Notes: generated by a model from the sequence alone, not told the origin. Positions 1 through 10,224 are shown, counted from the first letter of the stretch. The stretch: 64,000 bases of DNA from Nakazawaea peltata (GCA_001599355.1 BCGQ01000001.1:1243135-1307134), one strand, 5' to 3'. Numbers and translations are program-made.

Positions 1-150
1 CAACATGCTGGTAATTTGAAGAAGATGGCCGTTACTATTTCGAAGGAGACTGATAGCCAAAATAAGCGTATGAATGATATTGAGGAGGATGCTGATAAGT
101 TGGATATTAGTGTACATATGAATAATCATAGACTTAATGGGATGAGATGA
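1..150 (+). CDS. SEC9: SEC9/SNAP-25-type t-SNARE, C-terminal end (partial)
   Basis: The window opens inside a reading frame of 49 codons ending in TGA at 148-150. The peptide reads like the C-terminal half of the second SNARE helix of Sec9: a KETDSQNKRMNDIEED stretch followed by DKLDISVHMNNHRL and a short end in GMR. Yeast Sec9 ends in nearly the same way (a DSQ..RL..IEE..DDLDI..H.N..RL motif with a terminal GIR). Sec9 is the plasma-membrane SNAP-25 homologue that pairs with Sso1/2 and Snc1/2 in exocytosis. The 5' part lies outside the window. Spo20 is an alternative only in species with that paralogue. Confidence 0.85.
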   Translation, partial: QHAGNLKKMAVTISKETDSQNKRMNDIEEDADKLDISVHMNNHRLNGMR

Positions 151-184
151 TATGGGGGTATTGAAGTGATTGTGTAGGAAAGGG

Positions 185-275
185 AAGAATTAGAGATGTA
201 AAGAAGTAAAGACGTAGAGTAGAGAGGTAAAGAAGTAGAAGAGTAGAGAAGTGAAGAAGTAGAGGTGTAGAGGTC
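185..275. repeat. GA-rich imperfect repeat downstream of SEC9
   Basis: A purine-rich run built from variants of AAGAAGTAGAG (GTAAAGAAGTA, GTAGAGAGGTAAAG, GTGAAGAAGTAGAG). It lies directly after the SEC9 stop. It is simple sequence with no coding sense. Confidence 0.7.
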
Positions 276-342
276 TGCCTAGATGACTGTAAAGGAAGTG
301 ACTCTGGTTCTGCAGTACTTTGTAGTATGTTCTGTGATGCAG

Positions 343-447
343 TCAGTGCTTGCCAGTGCTCGTGTCAGTGCTTGCCAGTGCTCGTGTCAGTGCTTGTCAG
401 TGCGTCAGTGCGTCAGTGCGTCAGTGCGTGTCAGGACGTCAGTGCCC
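343..447. repeat. CAGTGC-based tandem repeat upstream of RKM5
   Basis: Two near-identical copies of a 22-bp unit (CAGTGCTTGCCAGTGCTCGTGT) are followed by four copies of the 8-mer CAGTGCGT. The block ends about 75 bp before the RKM5 ATG, so it sits in the promoter or 5' leader. The short frames crossing it are repeat artefacts. Confidence 0.85.
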
Positions 448-524
448 ATCCCTTACCTGCCAGTGCATGTGCGCGCACACTATAACAACTCCCTCACTTT
501 TTCCAATTTACCCTACCTTCCACA

Positions 525-1448
525 ATGGATTTCACCGTGGATTGGACGCCTCTAACCACGAAGGAAGAGGCAGAAGATCACGTATTTGAGTTATATTCGG
601 TCAATGGAGTGATATCAGAACTGAATTTGGGGTTCATCAGCTCTCTGCTGGGGAAATTAGTCGTCACCGTGGGAGATGAAGAGTACCAAATAGAGCAGAT
701 GCCGGCACTTTTAAAGTCGAATTCTTTGAGCTCTACTACTGGGTATGTTGCTTGGAAGGTGACTCCATTGTTTTTAGATTGGTTTAGGAATCAAAATTGG
801 GTCAATTTCAATATTTCAGGTCCAGGAGATGCTGATCAGTTTGATCCCCTGGCTCCACTCAAGACAGCCTCTATTTCATCGATCTTAGAATTGGGATCAG
901 GAGCAGCTGGTATTCTGCCAATGTTTCTAGGACATCGAGTATCTCATTTCATTGCCTCAGACATTGACCACACCATTATAAAGCTCCTCAAATCCAACAT
1001 TGTAAATAACGTAACCAATCCCTTCACTTCTTCAACTATAGACACAGCTTATCAAGGCCAAGGAAGAAACTCTAAAAGTAAAAGAAAGACAGGAGGATCT
1101 AAAATATCTAAAAGTTCGATCAATGTCATAGAATTGGATTGGGAGAACCCTGAACAAGGCATATCTTTCATTGAAAATTCGCTACCTTCGGCTCCGGATC
1201 TCGTCATTCTGTGTGATTGTATCTACAATGAGTATCTTATTCCTCATTTTATATCTACACTTGTACTGACTAAAGCTGTTCATATATTAGTTCTGATCCA
1301 ATTGAGAGATACAGATGTCATTGAACTGTTTCTCTATGAATGTATAAATTATAAGGAAGATTTGAGACTTTGGCATATAAATACTGAGTTTCTAAGTGAG
1401 GATCTTCAGAAGGGGTATGGGATTTATTATATGAGGAGACAAAATTGA
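525..1448 (+). CDS. RKM5: Ribosomal protein lysine methyltransferase Rkm5
   Basis: 307 residues, class I SAM-dependent methyltransferase. The N-terminal part contains SSTTGYVAWKVTPLFLDW, which matches the STTGYV.W..TP.F..W signature of yeast Rkm5, the enzyme that monomethylates a lysine of the large-subunit protein Rpl1. The SAM-binding motif I is ILELGSGAAGILP at about residues 121-133. A later strand (DLVILCDCIYNEYL) carries the family's D.IYN acceptor-side motif. At 307 residues it is somewhat shorter than the S. cerevisiae enzyme (about 367). The ATG at 525 gives the conserved N-terminus and lies just after the CAGTGC repeat. It is on the same strand as SAC3, 566 bp upstream of it. Confidence 0.85.
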   Translation: MDFTVDWTPLTTKEEAEDHVFELYSVNGVISELNLGFISSLLGKLVVTVGDEEYQIEQMPALLKSNSLSSTTGYVAWKVTPLFLDWFRNQNWVNFNISGPGDADQFDPLAPLKTASISSILELGSGAAGILPMFLGHRVSHFIASDIDHTIIKLLKSNIVNNVTNPFTSSTIDTAYQGQGRNSKSKRKTGGSKISKSSINVIELDWENPEQGISFIENSLPSAPDLVILCDCIYNEYLIPHFISTLVLTKAVHILVLIQLRDTDVIELFLYECINYKEDLRLWHINTEFLSEDLQKGYGIYYMRRQN

Positions 1449-2014
1449 GAGAAATAGCTTCGTATACTCTCTATTGATCATTCCCTTCGTAGGCAGTCGT
1501 ATACACACTAGCTTCTACTCACCCTGCCTCTATTATTCTGTCGTGTAATCGCCTATTGCATTTAATGAAACAACTCATAATATGTAAAGTATTTAGTGAA
1601 ATATCAATTCATGTCTATTTTACATAAAAATGTAAGTTCTTCCAGTACATCCATTACTTCTTACTGTCCTGAACAACGTCTCTTAGACCACCTCCAATGA
1701 CCCACCATAGCCCACCATAGCCCCTAACACCCCCTTCTCCCCCATCACCCCCATTTCTTCTCATACTCCTCTTAACCGTACAACCTCATCACCCCCGCCA
1801 CAACCGGACTCACAATAAAGTCGTGCAAATCATCCCAAAATCATCCTCCAATTTCCTCCAAATTTCCCATAGATAAAACTTCCAAATGAGTTGATGATTT
1901 GAAAGGTATCGAGCGCCACCAAAGACGAACCAATTGGACTAATTTTCACCACCACCATCATCCTGGGACCAGCCAATTTCATCCCATACCCAATTCCCAC
2001 CTAAAAATCCCACC
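1449..2014. other. Intergenic RKM5-SAC3
   Basis: AT-rich 3' flank of RKM5, then a C-rich pyrimidine stretch (about 1690-1810) and the SAC3 leader. A frame beginning near 1899 overlaps SAC3 out of phase and is a shadow. I recognise no RNA gene or motif here. Confidence 0.6.
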
Positions 2015-5000
2015 ATGTCGTCGGCGTTTGGACTCCCAACGTTCCAAGGAGCCGGTCAAAATCAGAAACAGCGACCACAACAGTCTAATACTCAAGGTGG
2101 ACGTAACCCAGGTGGCCAAAATGGAGGTCAGCAATCAGCTAACAACCAGAGAAAACCATCCCGTCAACAGCGGCGTACTCCGTCCAATAATAATGGACCT
2201 AGACAGGGCGAAAGAGCTGGAACCACTTCAAATAATGGAAATCATCCCAATCAACAAGGAGGAGATGGCCCACAAGGCCCAAGAAGGACCAAAAAACCGA
2301 GTATCCCAAATAAGAATCCCTCTCAAACCATATCTCAACCTCAAAATCCCAACCCCCCCTCTCAAAATCCACCTCAAAATCATCCAATTCCATCAAACCC
2401 CAAATTCATTGATGGACCATCCAAAATTCATGACCAATTCATAGGTCCATTACTTAAGAATGCCAACCAAATTGGATACCAGCCACTTCAGAGCCGCCAG
2501 AGTCACCAACTACCCTCATATTTGATCCAGGAAAAACGTATCCTCCTATCAGAATCTTCTCCCCATTTCGATCAATGGGATTTAGCCAACCAACAACAGA
2601 TGATGCAAATTGCGTCCTCATCTGGCGACCAGAAAGACTTAATGGATGTCCTTGAATCGATGAGAGCGAAAGAGAGAACCCAAATGGAGAATAAAGGACT
2701 CGTAGACCGTCTGAATGTAGCCAAAAGTTTGAGTGATCTGATCGTCTTCAGAGGAAGTTGTCTTTATATGTGTCCTGTCTTTGAGACGGTAAAGAGGAAG
2801 TTCAATGGAGATATCAGTAAATATGAGAAGCCCAAGGCCGCCTCTACCTCCGAAATCACCATAACCTCCATAATCAGCTCGGCTATCAAGACTTTCTCCA
2901 GATCAGAGCTGGGCCAATTACCCCAATTACCCTCCGATGTTCGTCCTCCTCATATCCTTGTCCAGACCCTCGATTACATGATCGATCACTTGGTAGATCA
3001 ACTCCCCGATCTGGAACTGTTCATATGGAATAGAACTCGTAGTATCAGACAAGATTTCACCTACCAAAACTATTTCGGTCCGGAACTGGTTTATTGTACC
3101 GAGAAAATCGTAAGAATTCATATCATCACATTGCATATTATGGCCGGGAATGACGTTGAATACTCTCAGCAGCAGGAATTGGAGCAGATGAACAAATCTT
3201 TGGAGACTTTGAACGAGATTTATGACGAAATTAGAGCTGCTAATCACATAAAGACCCCGGAAAAACTGTCTTTACTTACAAATGAGGCTGAATTTCGTAG
3301 TTATTACTTACTTTCATACTATGACAGGCCAGAATTGAACCAAATGATCCAGAATTTACCCTCTGAGGTTTACAATCATCCATCAATTCAGCAACTGATC
3401 CAACTCCGAGGTTATTTATTACAAAGAAAAGGTGTGGGAAGTTTCAACTACTTTTCTGGGTTCTTTTCCACCGTGTTGAAGAGCCAGAAGATCTCATTTT
3501 TGACTCTGTGTCTTGTAGAGACTCATTTCAACGACATTCGTTTCAATCTGTTGAAGCTGATGAGTCAGTCTTATCACAGTGGAGGAAAACCTTACTATGC
3601 TCTGAGTTTACTGGAGATGCTCGGTTTTGATTCGGCGAATGATCTCTTGAAGTTCGTGACCTACTATGATTTGAAGGTAGAGAACGAGGGTGGTCAAGAG
3701 TGTGTGTATTTGTCACCTTTCAAGTATAATTCCGTCAGAGATAAAGAGAGACCAAAGCAACTGTATACTAAGAAATTGGAGACCAAAATGGGTGGATTAA
3801 GTTATAAAGAGATTATTCATGGGCTGGGCAAGGGTAGTGAGATGTTGGAGAGTGTTCAAAATATGGCCAAGCAGTCGATGCAGATGCTCGAGAAGTTGGA
3901 ACCGATCAGTACGGTTGATTTTTCACTGATCCAAGAGCAAGAACTGGAGAAATTGAAGCTTAAAGAGCAACAAAAAGCACTGGAAATGCTGAAATCTGCC
4001 CAACAATTGGAAGCTCAGAGGGCTCTGGAACTGCAAAGAGCTCTGGAACTACAGAAAGCCGCGGAACTGCAAAGAGCTTTGGAGCTGCAAAGAGCTCTTT
4101 TACAACAGAAGCAACAGCAAAAGCAACAGCTTCAACTCCAAAAACTTCAACTGGAAAAAGAACAGAAAAATTCCGAGCAACAAAGGCTCCACAATGCTGC
4201 CGCTGCCTCCATTTATGACGCTCTTCTTAGAGAGACCATTCATGAGCTGCTTATTACTCAGATCCTTCCTTCCCTGGTGGAGAATGAGATCCAGACCCGT
4301 CAACGTGGCGAGCTTATCAACCTGTTCAGTAACGAGTTGTACGCTCTGTTTGTTCATGAATTGACTGCGCTTAGCGTAATGGAACTGAGCCTGGAGGTAT
4401 TCCGTAAGAAACAACTCCAAAGGAAAATCATCCACGCCGTTTCCCCCGTCCTGCAGCGAGCCCTCCTCAGAGCTCAATCGAAAAAACGTAGAATGAAAGA
4501 GCTCGAAGAGTTCTCAGGAAGATTACCGCACCTGCAGCTTGACTCCAAGCTTGTGCAAAGGAAATTGAAGAGAGCAAGACTTGAGACTCAGCGTAAACTG
4601 GACGAAGAGAAACTGTTCTTGATGCCTATTGATATTCAGCACGACATCGTAGCCCGTATAGGAGGTTCTTGGAGATTACAGATGCTTTTAGTAGTTCAGG
4701 ACTGGTCCGCGCCGAATTCCCAGTGGTTACTGACCAAATTGGGTCTAGATCAGACTGCTTACGAACGTAGAATTGTAGAGGCTAAAGAGAATGAGTCGAA
4801 ATCGTTACGTATACGGACGATCCCGGCCGATTTTGACGAACGTCGTTTATTCCATAGATGCGGCTTAGTTTTATTTGAGTTTGGGATCGTTTCGGCATCT
4901 CTGCCTGTTTCAGAGGACTCTTTAATCCTGAAACTTCGTCTAGATAGCAAGGTTTTACTGAGAGTGCTTTCAATGCTGCAAAAGAATTCGGTATTCTCTC

Positions 5001-5671
5001 GTATACGAGTAGGTATTCTTATCTATGGAGGAACTAAGGTGTCTACAGAAGAAGAATTGAAGATTCCGCAATTAAAAGAGCAATTCGGGCCATTTTTAGA
5101 CTCGATAAATATTTATGATATGCAGCTCAAGACTTCCACAACCCCCAACGTCAACATTGCAATGTCCGAATCGTTGACTACTTGTTTGGCTGATTTGTCC
5201 ACGACTTTCCAACCTGAAGAAAAGGCGACGAAGCAAAAATCGTTACCCCCTTCGCTTCCTCTGCCATCGGTAGTGGTCCCGGAGAAACAAGTATCACCAC
5301 AAATGCTCCTGTCTCGACGCAAGCGTGTGGATTTCCTCAGGTCTTCAATTCTGCATAATAATGGAGGAGGTTTAAGAAGTTCTCGCAGTAGAAACACTTC
5401 GTTTAACAACTCCACTTCATTCCAGACCACATTCTTGCCCCAACCTCAAGGTACAGGGGCTCTCCAGTCGAGACGTCGTATTTTCAGCATCAACAATACA
5501 ACCGCAGCCGTTAACACTTCCGGGATTACTTTGGGACCCTCTTTAGGTGCAGGAAATCACGCGGGAAATATTAGTCGGAATGTTAGCTTCAGCAGTACTA
5601 ACAGCGCCGGAGGATCTAAGCTTGCAGATTTACGGAAACTTACAGCTTCTATTTTGAGTAAGAAACAATAA
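2015..5671 (+). CDS. SAC3: mRNA export factor Sac3 (TREX-2 scaffold)
   Basis: 1218 residues. The N-terminus (about 1-190) is low-complexity Q/N/G/P, typical of Sac3. The SAC3/GANP helical domain follows (about 235-560) with landmarks RGSCLYMCPVFE, ELFIWNRTRSIRQDFTYQN and a KIVRIHI helix. Residues about 640-720 form a long Gln/Glu/Ala-rich helix with tandem QRALE-type repeats. The helix after it (about 725-830) corresponds to the CID region that binds Cdc31 and Sus1. The tail is Ser/Asn-rich. The family scaffolds TREX-2 (Thp1, Sem1, Sus1, Cdc31) at the nuclear pore and couples transcription to mRNA export. Many CTG codons fall in the central helix, so the true protein is richer in alanine than a standard-code translation suggests. 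Confidence 0.93.
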   Translation: MSSAFGLPTFQGAGQNQKQRPQQSNTQGGRNPGGQNGGQQSANNQRKPSRQQRRTPSNNNGPRQGERAGTTSNNGNHPNQQGGDGPQGPRRTKKPSIPNKNPSQTISQPQNPNPPSQNPPQNHPIPSNPKFIDGPSKIHDQFIGPLLKNANQIGYQPLQSRQSHQLPSYLIQEKRILLSESSPHFDQWDLANQQQMMQIASSSGDQKDLMDVLESMRAKERTQMENKGLVDRLNVAKSLSDLIVFRGSCLYMCPVFETVKRKFNGDISKYEKPKAASTSEITITSIISSAIKTFSRSELGQLPQLPSDVRPPHILVQTLDYMIDHLVDQLPDLELFIWNRTRSIRQDFTYQNYFGPELVYCTEKIVRIHIITLHIMAGNDVEYSQQQELEQMNKSLETLNEIYDEIRAANHIKTPEKLSLLTNEAEFRSYYLLSYYDRPELNQMIQNLPSEVYNHPSIQQLIQLRGYLLQRKGVGSFNYFSGFFSTVLKSQKISFLTLCLVETHFNDIRFNLLKLMSQSYHSGGKPYYALSLLEMLGFDSANDLLKFVTYYDLKVENEGGQECVYLSPFKYNSVRDKERPKQLYTKKLETKMGGLSYKEIIHGLGKGSEMLESVQNMAKQSMQMLEKLEPISTVDFSLIQEQELEKLKLKEQQKALEMLKSAQQLEAQRALELQRALELQKAAELQRALELQRALLQQKQQQKQQLQLQKLQLEKEQKNSEQQRLHNAAAASIYDALLRETIHELLITQILPSLVENEIQTRQRGELINLFSNELYALFVHELTALSVMELSLEVFRKKQLQRKIIHAVSPVLQRALLRAQSKKRRMKELEEFSGRLPHLQLDSKLVQRKLKRARLETQRKLDEEKLFLMPIDIQHDIVARIGGSWRLQMLLVVQDWSAPNSQWLLTKLGLDQTAYERRIVEAKENESKSLRIRTIPADFDERRLFHRCGLVLFEFGIVSASLPVSEDSLILKLRLDSKVLLRVLSMLQKNSVFSRIRVGILIYGGTKVSTEEELKIPQLKEQFGPFLDSINIYDMQLKTSTTPNVNIAMSESLTTCLADLSTTFQPEEKATKQKSLPPSLPLPSVVVPEKQVSPQMLLSRRKRVDFLRSSILHNNGGGLRSSRSRNTSFNNSTSFQTTFLPQPQGTGALQSRRRIFSINNTTAAVNTSGITLGPSLGAGNHAGNISRNVSFSSTNSAGGSKLADLRKLTASILSKKQ

Positions 5672-6457
5672 TCTAGTCAGTATAGGCACCGGTAAGGGTT
5701 TAGGCATTGCTAGTGTCATCGGGTCGGCATCTATCGACATCGGCATCGGCATTTCCAATGCCACAAACCTTCCCATCAATAGGGGCTCATCGCATGAATC
5801 AAGATCGACCTTAACGGTTTGCCCTGCTTTTACCTGCTTTTGTTTGCATTGTGTGCCCTTTGCCCATCTCTCTATCGACTTCCCACTTTGGCCAAATTGC
5901 TCGTCTGACCTAATTTTCTCCACGACGGAGAAAATTTGCGAAAAAAAATCACGCACCCAAATCTGTAAATCCATTTTGGGAATCGGTTGCGCCGCGGAAA
6001 GACCACCTGTTTTATCCTAAAATTCCCAAGAGCAAATTAGAATATTTGTAAAAAAGATTAGCCGATCTACAGCGGACTGCCGTACGGAGACGGTGCGAAT
6101 AGTGACCCGTATAGAAAGGTGGATATCTGAGACACGGATACAAGAAAGGATACAAGAAAAGATACCAAGAAAACGGCACGCTAAGCCAGTGCCATACACC
6201 CACCTGTATATTACTATATCTACAATTGTATATTATTATTTACTACGCATTGTATATCCTTTATCAGCTCCCCTTGTATTTTCTTTATCACCACCCCTGC
6301 TCTATTGTTTATCACCACCCCCTCTATCATTTATCTACATCTATCACTTAATATTAAAATTTTGTATTAAATTCCCAAACGCCTTCCTAAATAAATATAA
6401 ATAATGAGATTCAATTCAATTGAATCAGGGGATTTCCACCCATCGCGCAAACAAAGC
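5672..6457. other. Convergent intergenic region after SAC3
   Basis: Region between two convergent genes. It contains short imperfect repeats (CGGCATC near 5729-5752, TTTATCACCACCCC near 6281-6325) and AT-rich 3' flanks. No gene recognised; small frames on both strands lack codon-like composition. Confidence 0.55.
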
Positions 6458-7789
6458 TTAAGCAGTGACACTAACCCATCTGCTCTCACTTCCCTTGCTC
6501 ATGCATTGACGTCCAGACGATAACCCAATGATATTATACAGGTCTTGTCTTGGAGGTAACACCACATTAGACCACAATTTCTCTCTCAGTAACAAAGCCA
6601 TACGGATATTACTTGATTGTGGAATGAGATGTTGATTATGAAGGTAGTAATCCAATTCCTCATCAGAGTAAATTGAAAGACCACCATTAAGTTTTGATGA
6701 ATAATCATGAGCGTAGATACGAAGGAATTTCGAGTTGATTCTGGTCTCACGTTGACGTAATAAACAACATGGATCCTCGATTTCAGTAACGGTGCCGGTG
6801 TAGTCATCTTCGTCATCACTTATGAAATCATCGTCTGACATTTCTTCGTCGGTCTCGCTCTCATCTTCAACTGCGATATCAGATTTGAAGGTGACCATTT
6901 CTGTCTCCATAGTTTCTTGGATACCAACCTTGCTCTTTAAAGATTTGGCACCTCCCATACGGAACTTGTCGTCAGTAAGTCTCAGATTAAATCTAAGCAT
7001 ATCTTGTCTAACTAAGAATGAAGACTCAGCAGTCGATGAAGTTTGAAGTGACCATTGGTGAGCAAGATCAGTTACTTTCTTGAAAATCTTACTCAATCCA
7101 GAAGCTGCCAGCAGTGGTTTAGTAACATCTTTGGTATTGTTACCAGTAACAAAATCCAAATTAGTAGCACTCTTATCGTGGTCAAATGTTTCCTCCAAAA
7201 TATTGATATGTTCATCAGCCAAAGGATGGTCGTCTAAGGAACAAGGAGTGAAGCTTTGATTCCAACTAAGAGATGGGGTATCCAGCATGCTATTAACACT
7301 GCTACTTCTACTGCTTTGCTCATCTTCAGCACACATATAATGGTAGTAATCTTCTTCGTCTTCTTCGTCTTCTTCTTCCGTTTCATTAACGGAATAACAT
7401 GCGGTACGGACCAATCCGTTCTTCTGCAGTAATACACTGTTCAATGATGGTGTAAGAGCGAACATAATATCGGTAGTACCACTTGCCGAGGAAACACTGC
7501 CCTTCTTGCTCTTATTAATAGCGGACTCTTCAGTCATAGACATCTCCGACATATCAGCCCAACTCAGATTATGAACTAACTCATCGATAGATGTAACCGC
7601 CAACGGAACAGTGGTCGTCTTCTGTTCAATAGTATTGGTAAGAACATTAAATTTGGTAAGGTATGTTGTTGTGGAAGCCGCGGAGACCTGCGCTTGGCCA
7701 TAACTAAGGCGCAAAGCATCGGATGACAAGAGATTATCCCTGTCTCTCATATGGGTCGTCTCCGTAAAGCAACTATTATGGATAAGCAT
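6458..7789 (-). CDS. Uncharacterised acidic fungal protein
   Basis: 443 residues from an ATG at 7787-7789. I do not recognise the family with certainty. It is Ser/Asp/Glu-rich with several acidic clusters (EEEDEEDEEDYYHY near residue 137; a SETDEEMSDDDFISDDEDD segment near residue 310). A better-ordered C-terminal part has FLRIYAHDYSSKLNGGLSIYSDEELDYYL and a basic-aromatic motif that reads RMALLAREKLWSNVVLPPR once CTG is read as Ala. That motif resembles a short conserved element I associate with regulatory fungal proteins, but I cannot name it. No membrane segment. It is divergent from the ELO gene across a 1.4-kb promoter region. Confidence 0.85.
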   Translation of the reverse strand: MLIHNSCFTETTHMRDRDNLLSSDALRLSYGQAQVSAASTTTYLTKFNVLTNTIEQKTTTVPLAVTSIDELVHNLSWADMSEMSMTEESAINKSKKGSVSSASGTTDIMFALTPSLNSVLLQKNGLVRTACYSVNETEEEDEEDEEDYYHYMCAEDEQSSRSSSVNSMLDTPSLSWNQSFTPCSLDDHPLADEHINILEETFDHDKSATNLDFVTGNNTKDVTKPLLAASGLSKIFKKVTDLAHQWSLQTSSTAESSFLVRQDMLRFNLRLTDDKFRMGGAKSLKSKVGIQETMETEMVTFKSDIAVEDESETDEEMSDDDFISDDEDDYTGTVTEIEDPCCLLRQRETRINSKFLRIYAHDYSSKLNGGLSIYSDEELDYYLHNQHLIPQSSNIRMALLLREKLWSNVVLPPRQDLYNIIGLSSGRQCMSKGSESRWVSVTA

Positions 7790-9183
7790 CCTTTTTGTCT
7801 ATATAAATGCAATGAACAGAACCAAATTCGATTACTGGTTTTATCTTCAACTCTGGGACCCCACCGTATTAAATACCCCCTTTGTTAAGTGGAAAAATTT
7901 CAAACAAAGGGCGAAAAAGAAAAGAGAGATAGGAGAAAAAACAACCTGCAGGAGTGGGATAGGAAACGGCAGAGAGAAATGTAAACGCAAGAGCGATTTA
8001 GAGCTTAAAGGAAGAGCGAGTGTAGGAAAAAAGATAGGTTGAGCCGAGGGAAAATTGTCTGAATTTGGAAATGGGCTTATAGGTTGAGAGCGAAAAATAG
8101 AGAGGGAAGGAAGAGTGACTGGCATTATGATGGGGGAATTAGGTGTGAGGAATTAGGTAGCGACGGGCGCGAAATTGAGGCGAAGGGTCATAATTTGGGG
8201 TCATAATTTGGGCTTTGAGTCCAGACTTCAAGTCCAAGACAAGTAATAATTCAGGGCGATCAATATCTGGCTTCATGCTCGGAGCCCCACAGCTGTCCTT
8301 CGCATTCCACCGCTTCTCTTTGCGCGCTACAAACCCTACACGGAACTGTGTGCCGGTCCTTGTCTAATAACCTTTTTGTTACTCTTTTCCTTTTTGGGTG
8401 TTTTCCTTTTTCATAGCCTTTGGGCGCCTACACATTCCATGTCTATTTGTGGAAAACTGAAGCGCCCATCTCCAAAACCGTACTCCTATTTTTTTTCTTT
8501 CCTTCCCGCGCAGGACGTTGGAGAATCCAGTGACCTCTTACATGAACACAAGGATTTTTCGACGGCATAAAATCTTCTCCAAATTGGAGAAAAACTCAAA
8601 GCCTCAAAAGTTTCTAAAAACCGCAACTACGAGCGCTGTTTTTTTTTTTTTTGCCCTTTTTTCTGGGGACACACTATTTGAGTTGTCCCGAGGCCCCTTA
8701 CGGTGGAGCGCGGAACCATCTATTGATCTGACGGTGGATAGTTCCGAGGGATCAAACTACGGCATTTTTTATTGTTAATCATATATTAAGACTGGCATAT
8801 AAGCGAGACTATTTACGAGTTCATTCCTGCGGGCATGTATACATAATGATTGACACTTCTTTGGGTGGTTGAGCTGTAGTTGGTTCCTGGTTCTTCCTAG
8901 TTCTCTTTCTTTCCGGTCTAGATCGAGTACTAGATGATTTCTTCCAGCCTGTCCATTTCCATATTTCTGTAATTATCTGACTCCTTTCCTCTGTCCTTTA
9001 CCTCACCGATGACTTCACCTTCTCCACATTCGTCGTGTACTTCACCTCAAATAATCCGTTTCAGCGGAATTTGAAAAATTTCTTTCTCTCCTGTTGTCCC
9101 ACCGAGATTTCCGTTGATCCTCATCACTTGACTGGAGACAGCCGAATTGTGATCGATTCCAAGCGGATATCAAGCCCCCCAAA
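7790..9183. other. Large divergent intergenic region
   Basis: 1.4 kb between divergent genes. It holds purine-rich sequence (7895-8110), a run of 14 T at 8639-8652 and a pyrimidine-rich ELO leader (8880-9180). Small frames near 8376-8778 have no family resemblance. I see no RNA gene; it is probably a long regulatory region for both flanking genes. Confidence 0.5.
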
Positions 9184-10224
9184 ATGTCTCTTCCACAGGC
9201 TTTAGTCAACTTCAATTGGGTTCCAAACCCACAGGTATTCAAGCTGCCTTTCTTTTCCGACTATGAGATGCCTCAATCTCCGTTCGACCAAGAATGGTTG
9301 ACTAACTTGTTCTACTCTTCTTTACTGGGTCACGTCCCAATCGTGATCCTGCTCGTCTACTTTACTACGGTACACCTTTGTAACAAGTACGTAGTAAAGC
9401 CTAGACTTCACGCTATCAAAGCTAAGAACAGTTCTCCTGCTACTGTCGCCGAGTTGATCCCTTATCCAATTGCTAGAACTTGGATCTTCAAGCAGTTTGT
9501 CATTTTGCACAACGTCGCTCTTTGTATTTACTCTGTCTGGACTTTCATTGGAATGACAACAACCATCCATAAGTTGTCTCATAGAGTGTTGCCAGTCTTT
9601 TTCACCGATTTGGGCCACAAACAATCAAACAGTGCCTTTTTCTGGCAACTGATTTGTAACTTGGAAAATGGAATCTGGTCTCCAAATCTCTACACCGAGC
9701 AAAGTCTCAAGGGATTGGCTTTCTTCAGTTGGTTCTTTTACATCTCCAAGTTTTACGAGGTAATTGATACTATAATCATTCTTTTGAAAGGAAGACCTTC
9801 GTCATTATTGCAAAGTTATCATCATGCTGGTGCCATGTTGAGTATGTGGAGTGGAGTCAGATTCCAATCTCCTCCAATCTGGGTCTTTGTTGTCTTCAAC
9901 TCATTTATTCATAGTATTATGTACCTGTACTACACTTTGCTGTGCTTCAAAGTGAAAGTTCCTAAAGCATTGAAACAATCATTGACCACGATGCAAATCT
10001 TGCAATTCATCATTGGTGGCTCTTTGGCTGTCTGTCACTTGTTCGTCGAGTATTACGATATGTTTACCGGCTCTTTCAAGAGTTGTATTGCTGACCTGAA
10101 CCAACTGATGCTGTTGTGGATCAATGTCATTTACTTGACCCCACTCACCTTATTGTTCGGTCTGTTTTGGATCGACTCTTATGTCAAGAAGAAGAAGGTA
10201 ACCCTGGAGAAGAAGAACAAATGA
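9184..10224 (+). CDS. ELO-family very-long/polyunsaturated fatty acid elongase (QxxHH type)
   Basis: 346 residues with several membrane segments. It carries the ELO signatures FYISKFYEVIDTIIILLKG and a histidine box in LLQSYHHAGAM (about residues 212-222), followed by FNSFIHSIMYLYYTL. ELO proteins are the condensing 3-ketoacyl-CoA synthases of fatty-acid elongation in the endoplasmic reticulum. S. cerevisiae Elo1-3 have HTYHHG in the box (HxxHH). This protein has QxxHH followed by AGAM, the form usual in elongases acting on polyunsaturated acyl-CoA. It is therefore probably not a plain ELO1/2/3 orthologue. The lysine-rich end (KKKKVTLEKKNK) would serve as a dilysine-like ER retention signal. 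Substrate specificity is inferred. Confidence 0.88.
   Translation: MSLPQALVNFNWVPNPQVFKLPFFSDYEMPQSPFDQEWLTNLFYSSLLGHVPIVILLVYFTTVHLCNKYVVKPRLHAIKAKNSSPATVAELIPYPIARTWIFKQFVILHNVALCIYSVWTFIGMTTTIHKLSHRVLPVFFTDLGHKQSNSAFFWQLICNLENGIWSPNLYTEQSLKGLAFFSWFFYISKFYEVIDTIIILLKGRPSSLLQSYHHAGAMLSMWSGVRFQSPPIWVFVVFNSFIHSIMYLYYTLLCFKVKVPKALKQSLTTMQILQFIIGGSLAVCHLFVEYYDMFTGSFKSCIADLNQLMLLWINVIYLTPLTLLFGLFWIDSYVKKKKVTLEKKNK

Noticed and set aside
283-589. Two overlapping frames upstream of RKM5
   Set aside because: They run through the CAGTGC tandem repeat and overlap the RKM5 start out of phase; composition is repeat-driven.
1899-2444. 181-codon frame overlapping the SAC3 N-terminus
   Set aside because: It is an out-of-phase shadow of the Gln/Asn/Pro-rich start of SAC3.
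5786-5793. PAC core (CTCATCGC) after SAC3
   Set aside because: It lies between convergent gene ends with no promoter to serve; probably chance.
8376-8778. Two short overlapping frames in the 7.8-9.2 kb intergenic region
   Set aside because: They include a 14-T run read as polyphenylalanine and resemble no protein.
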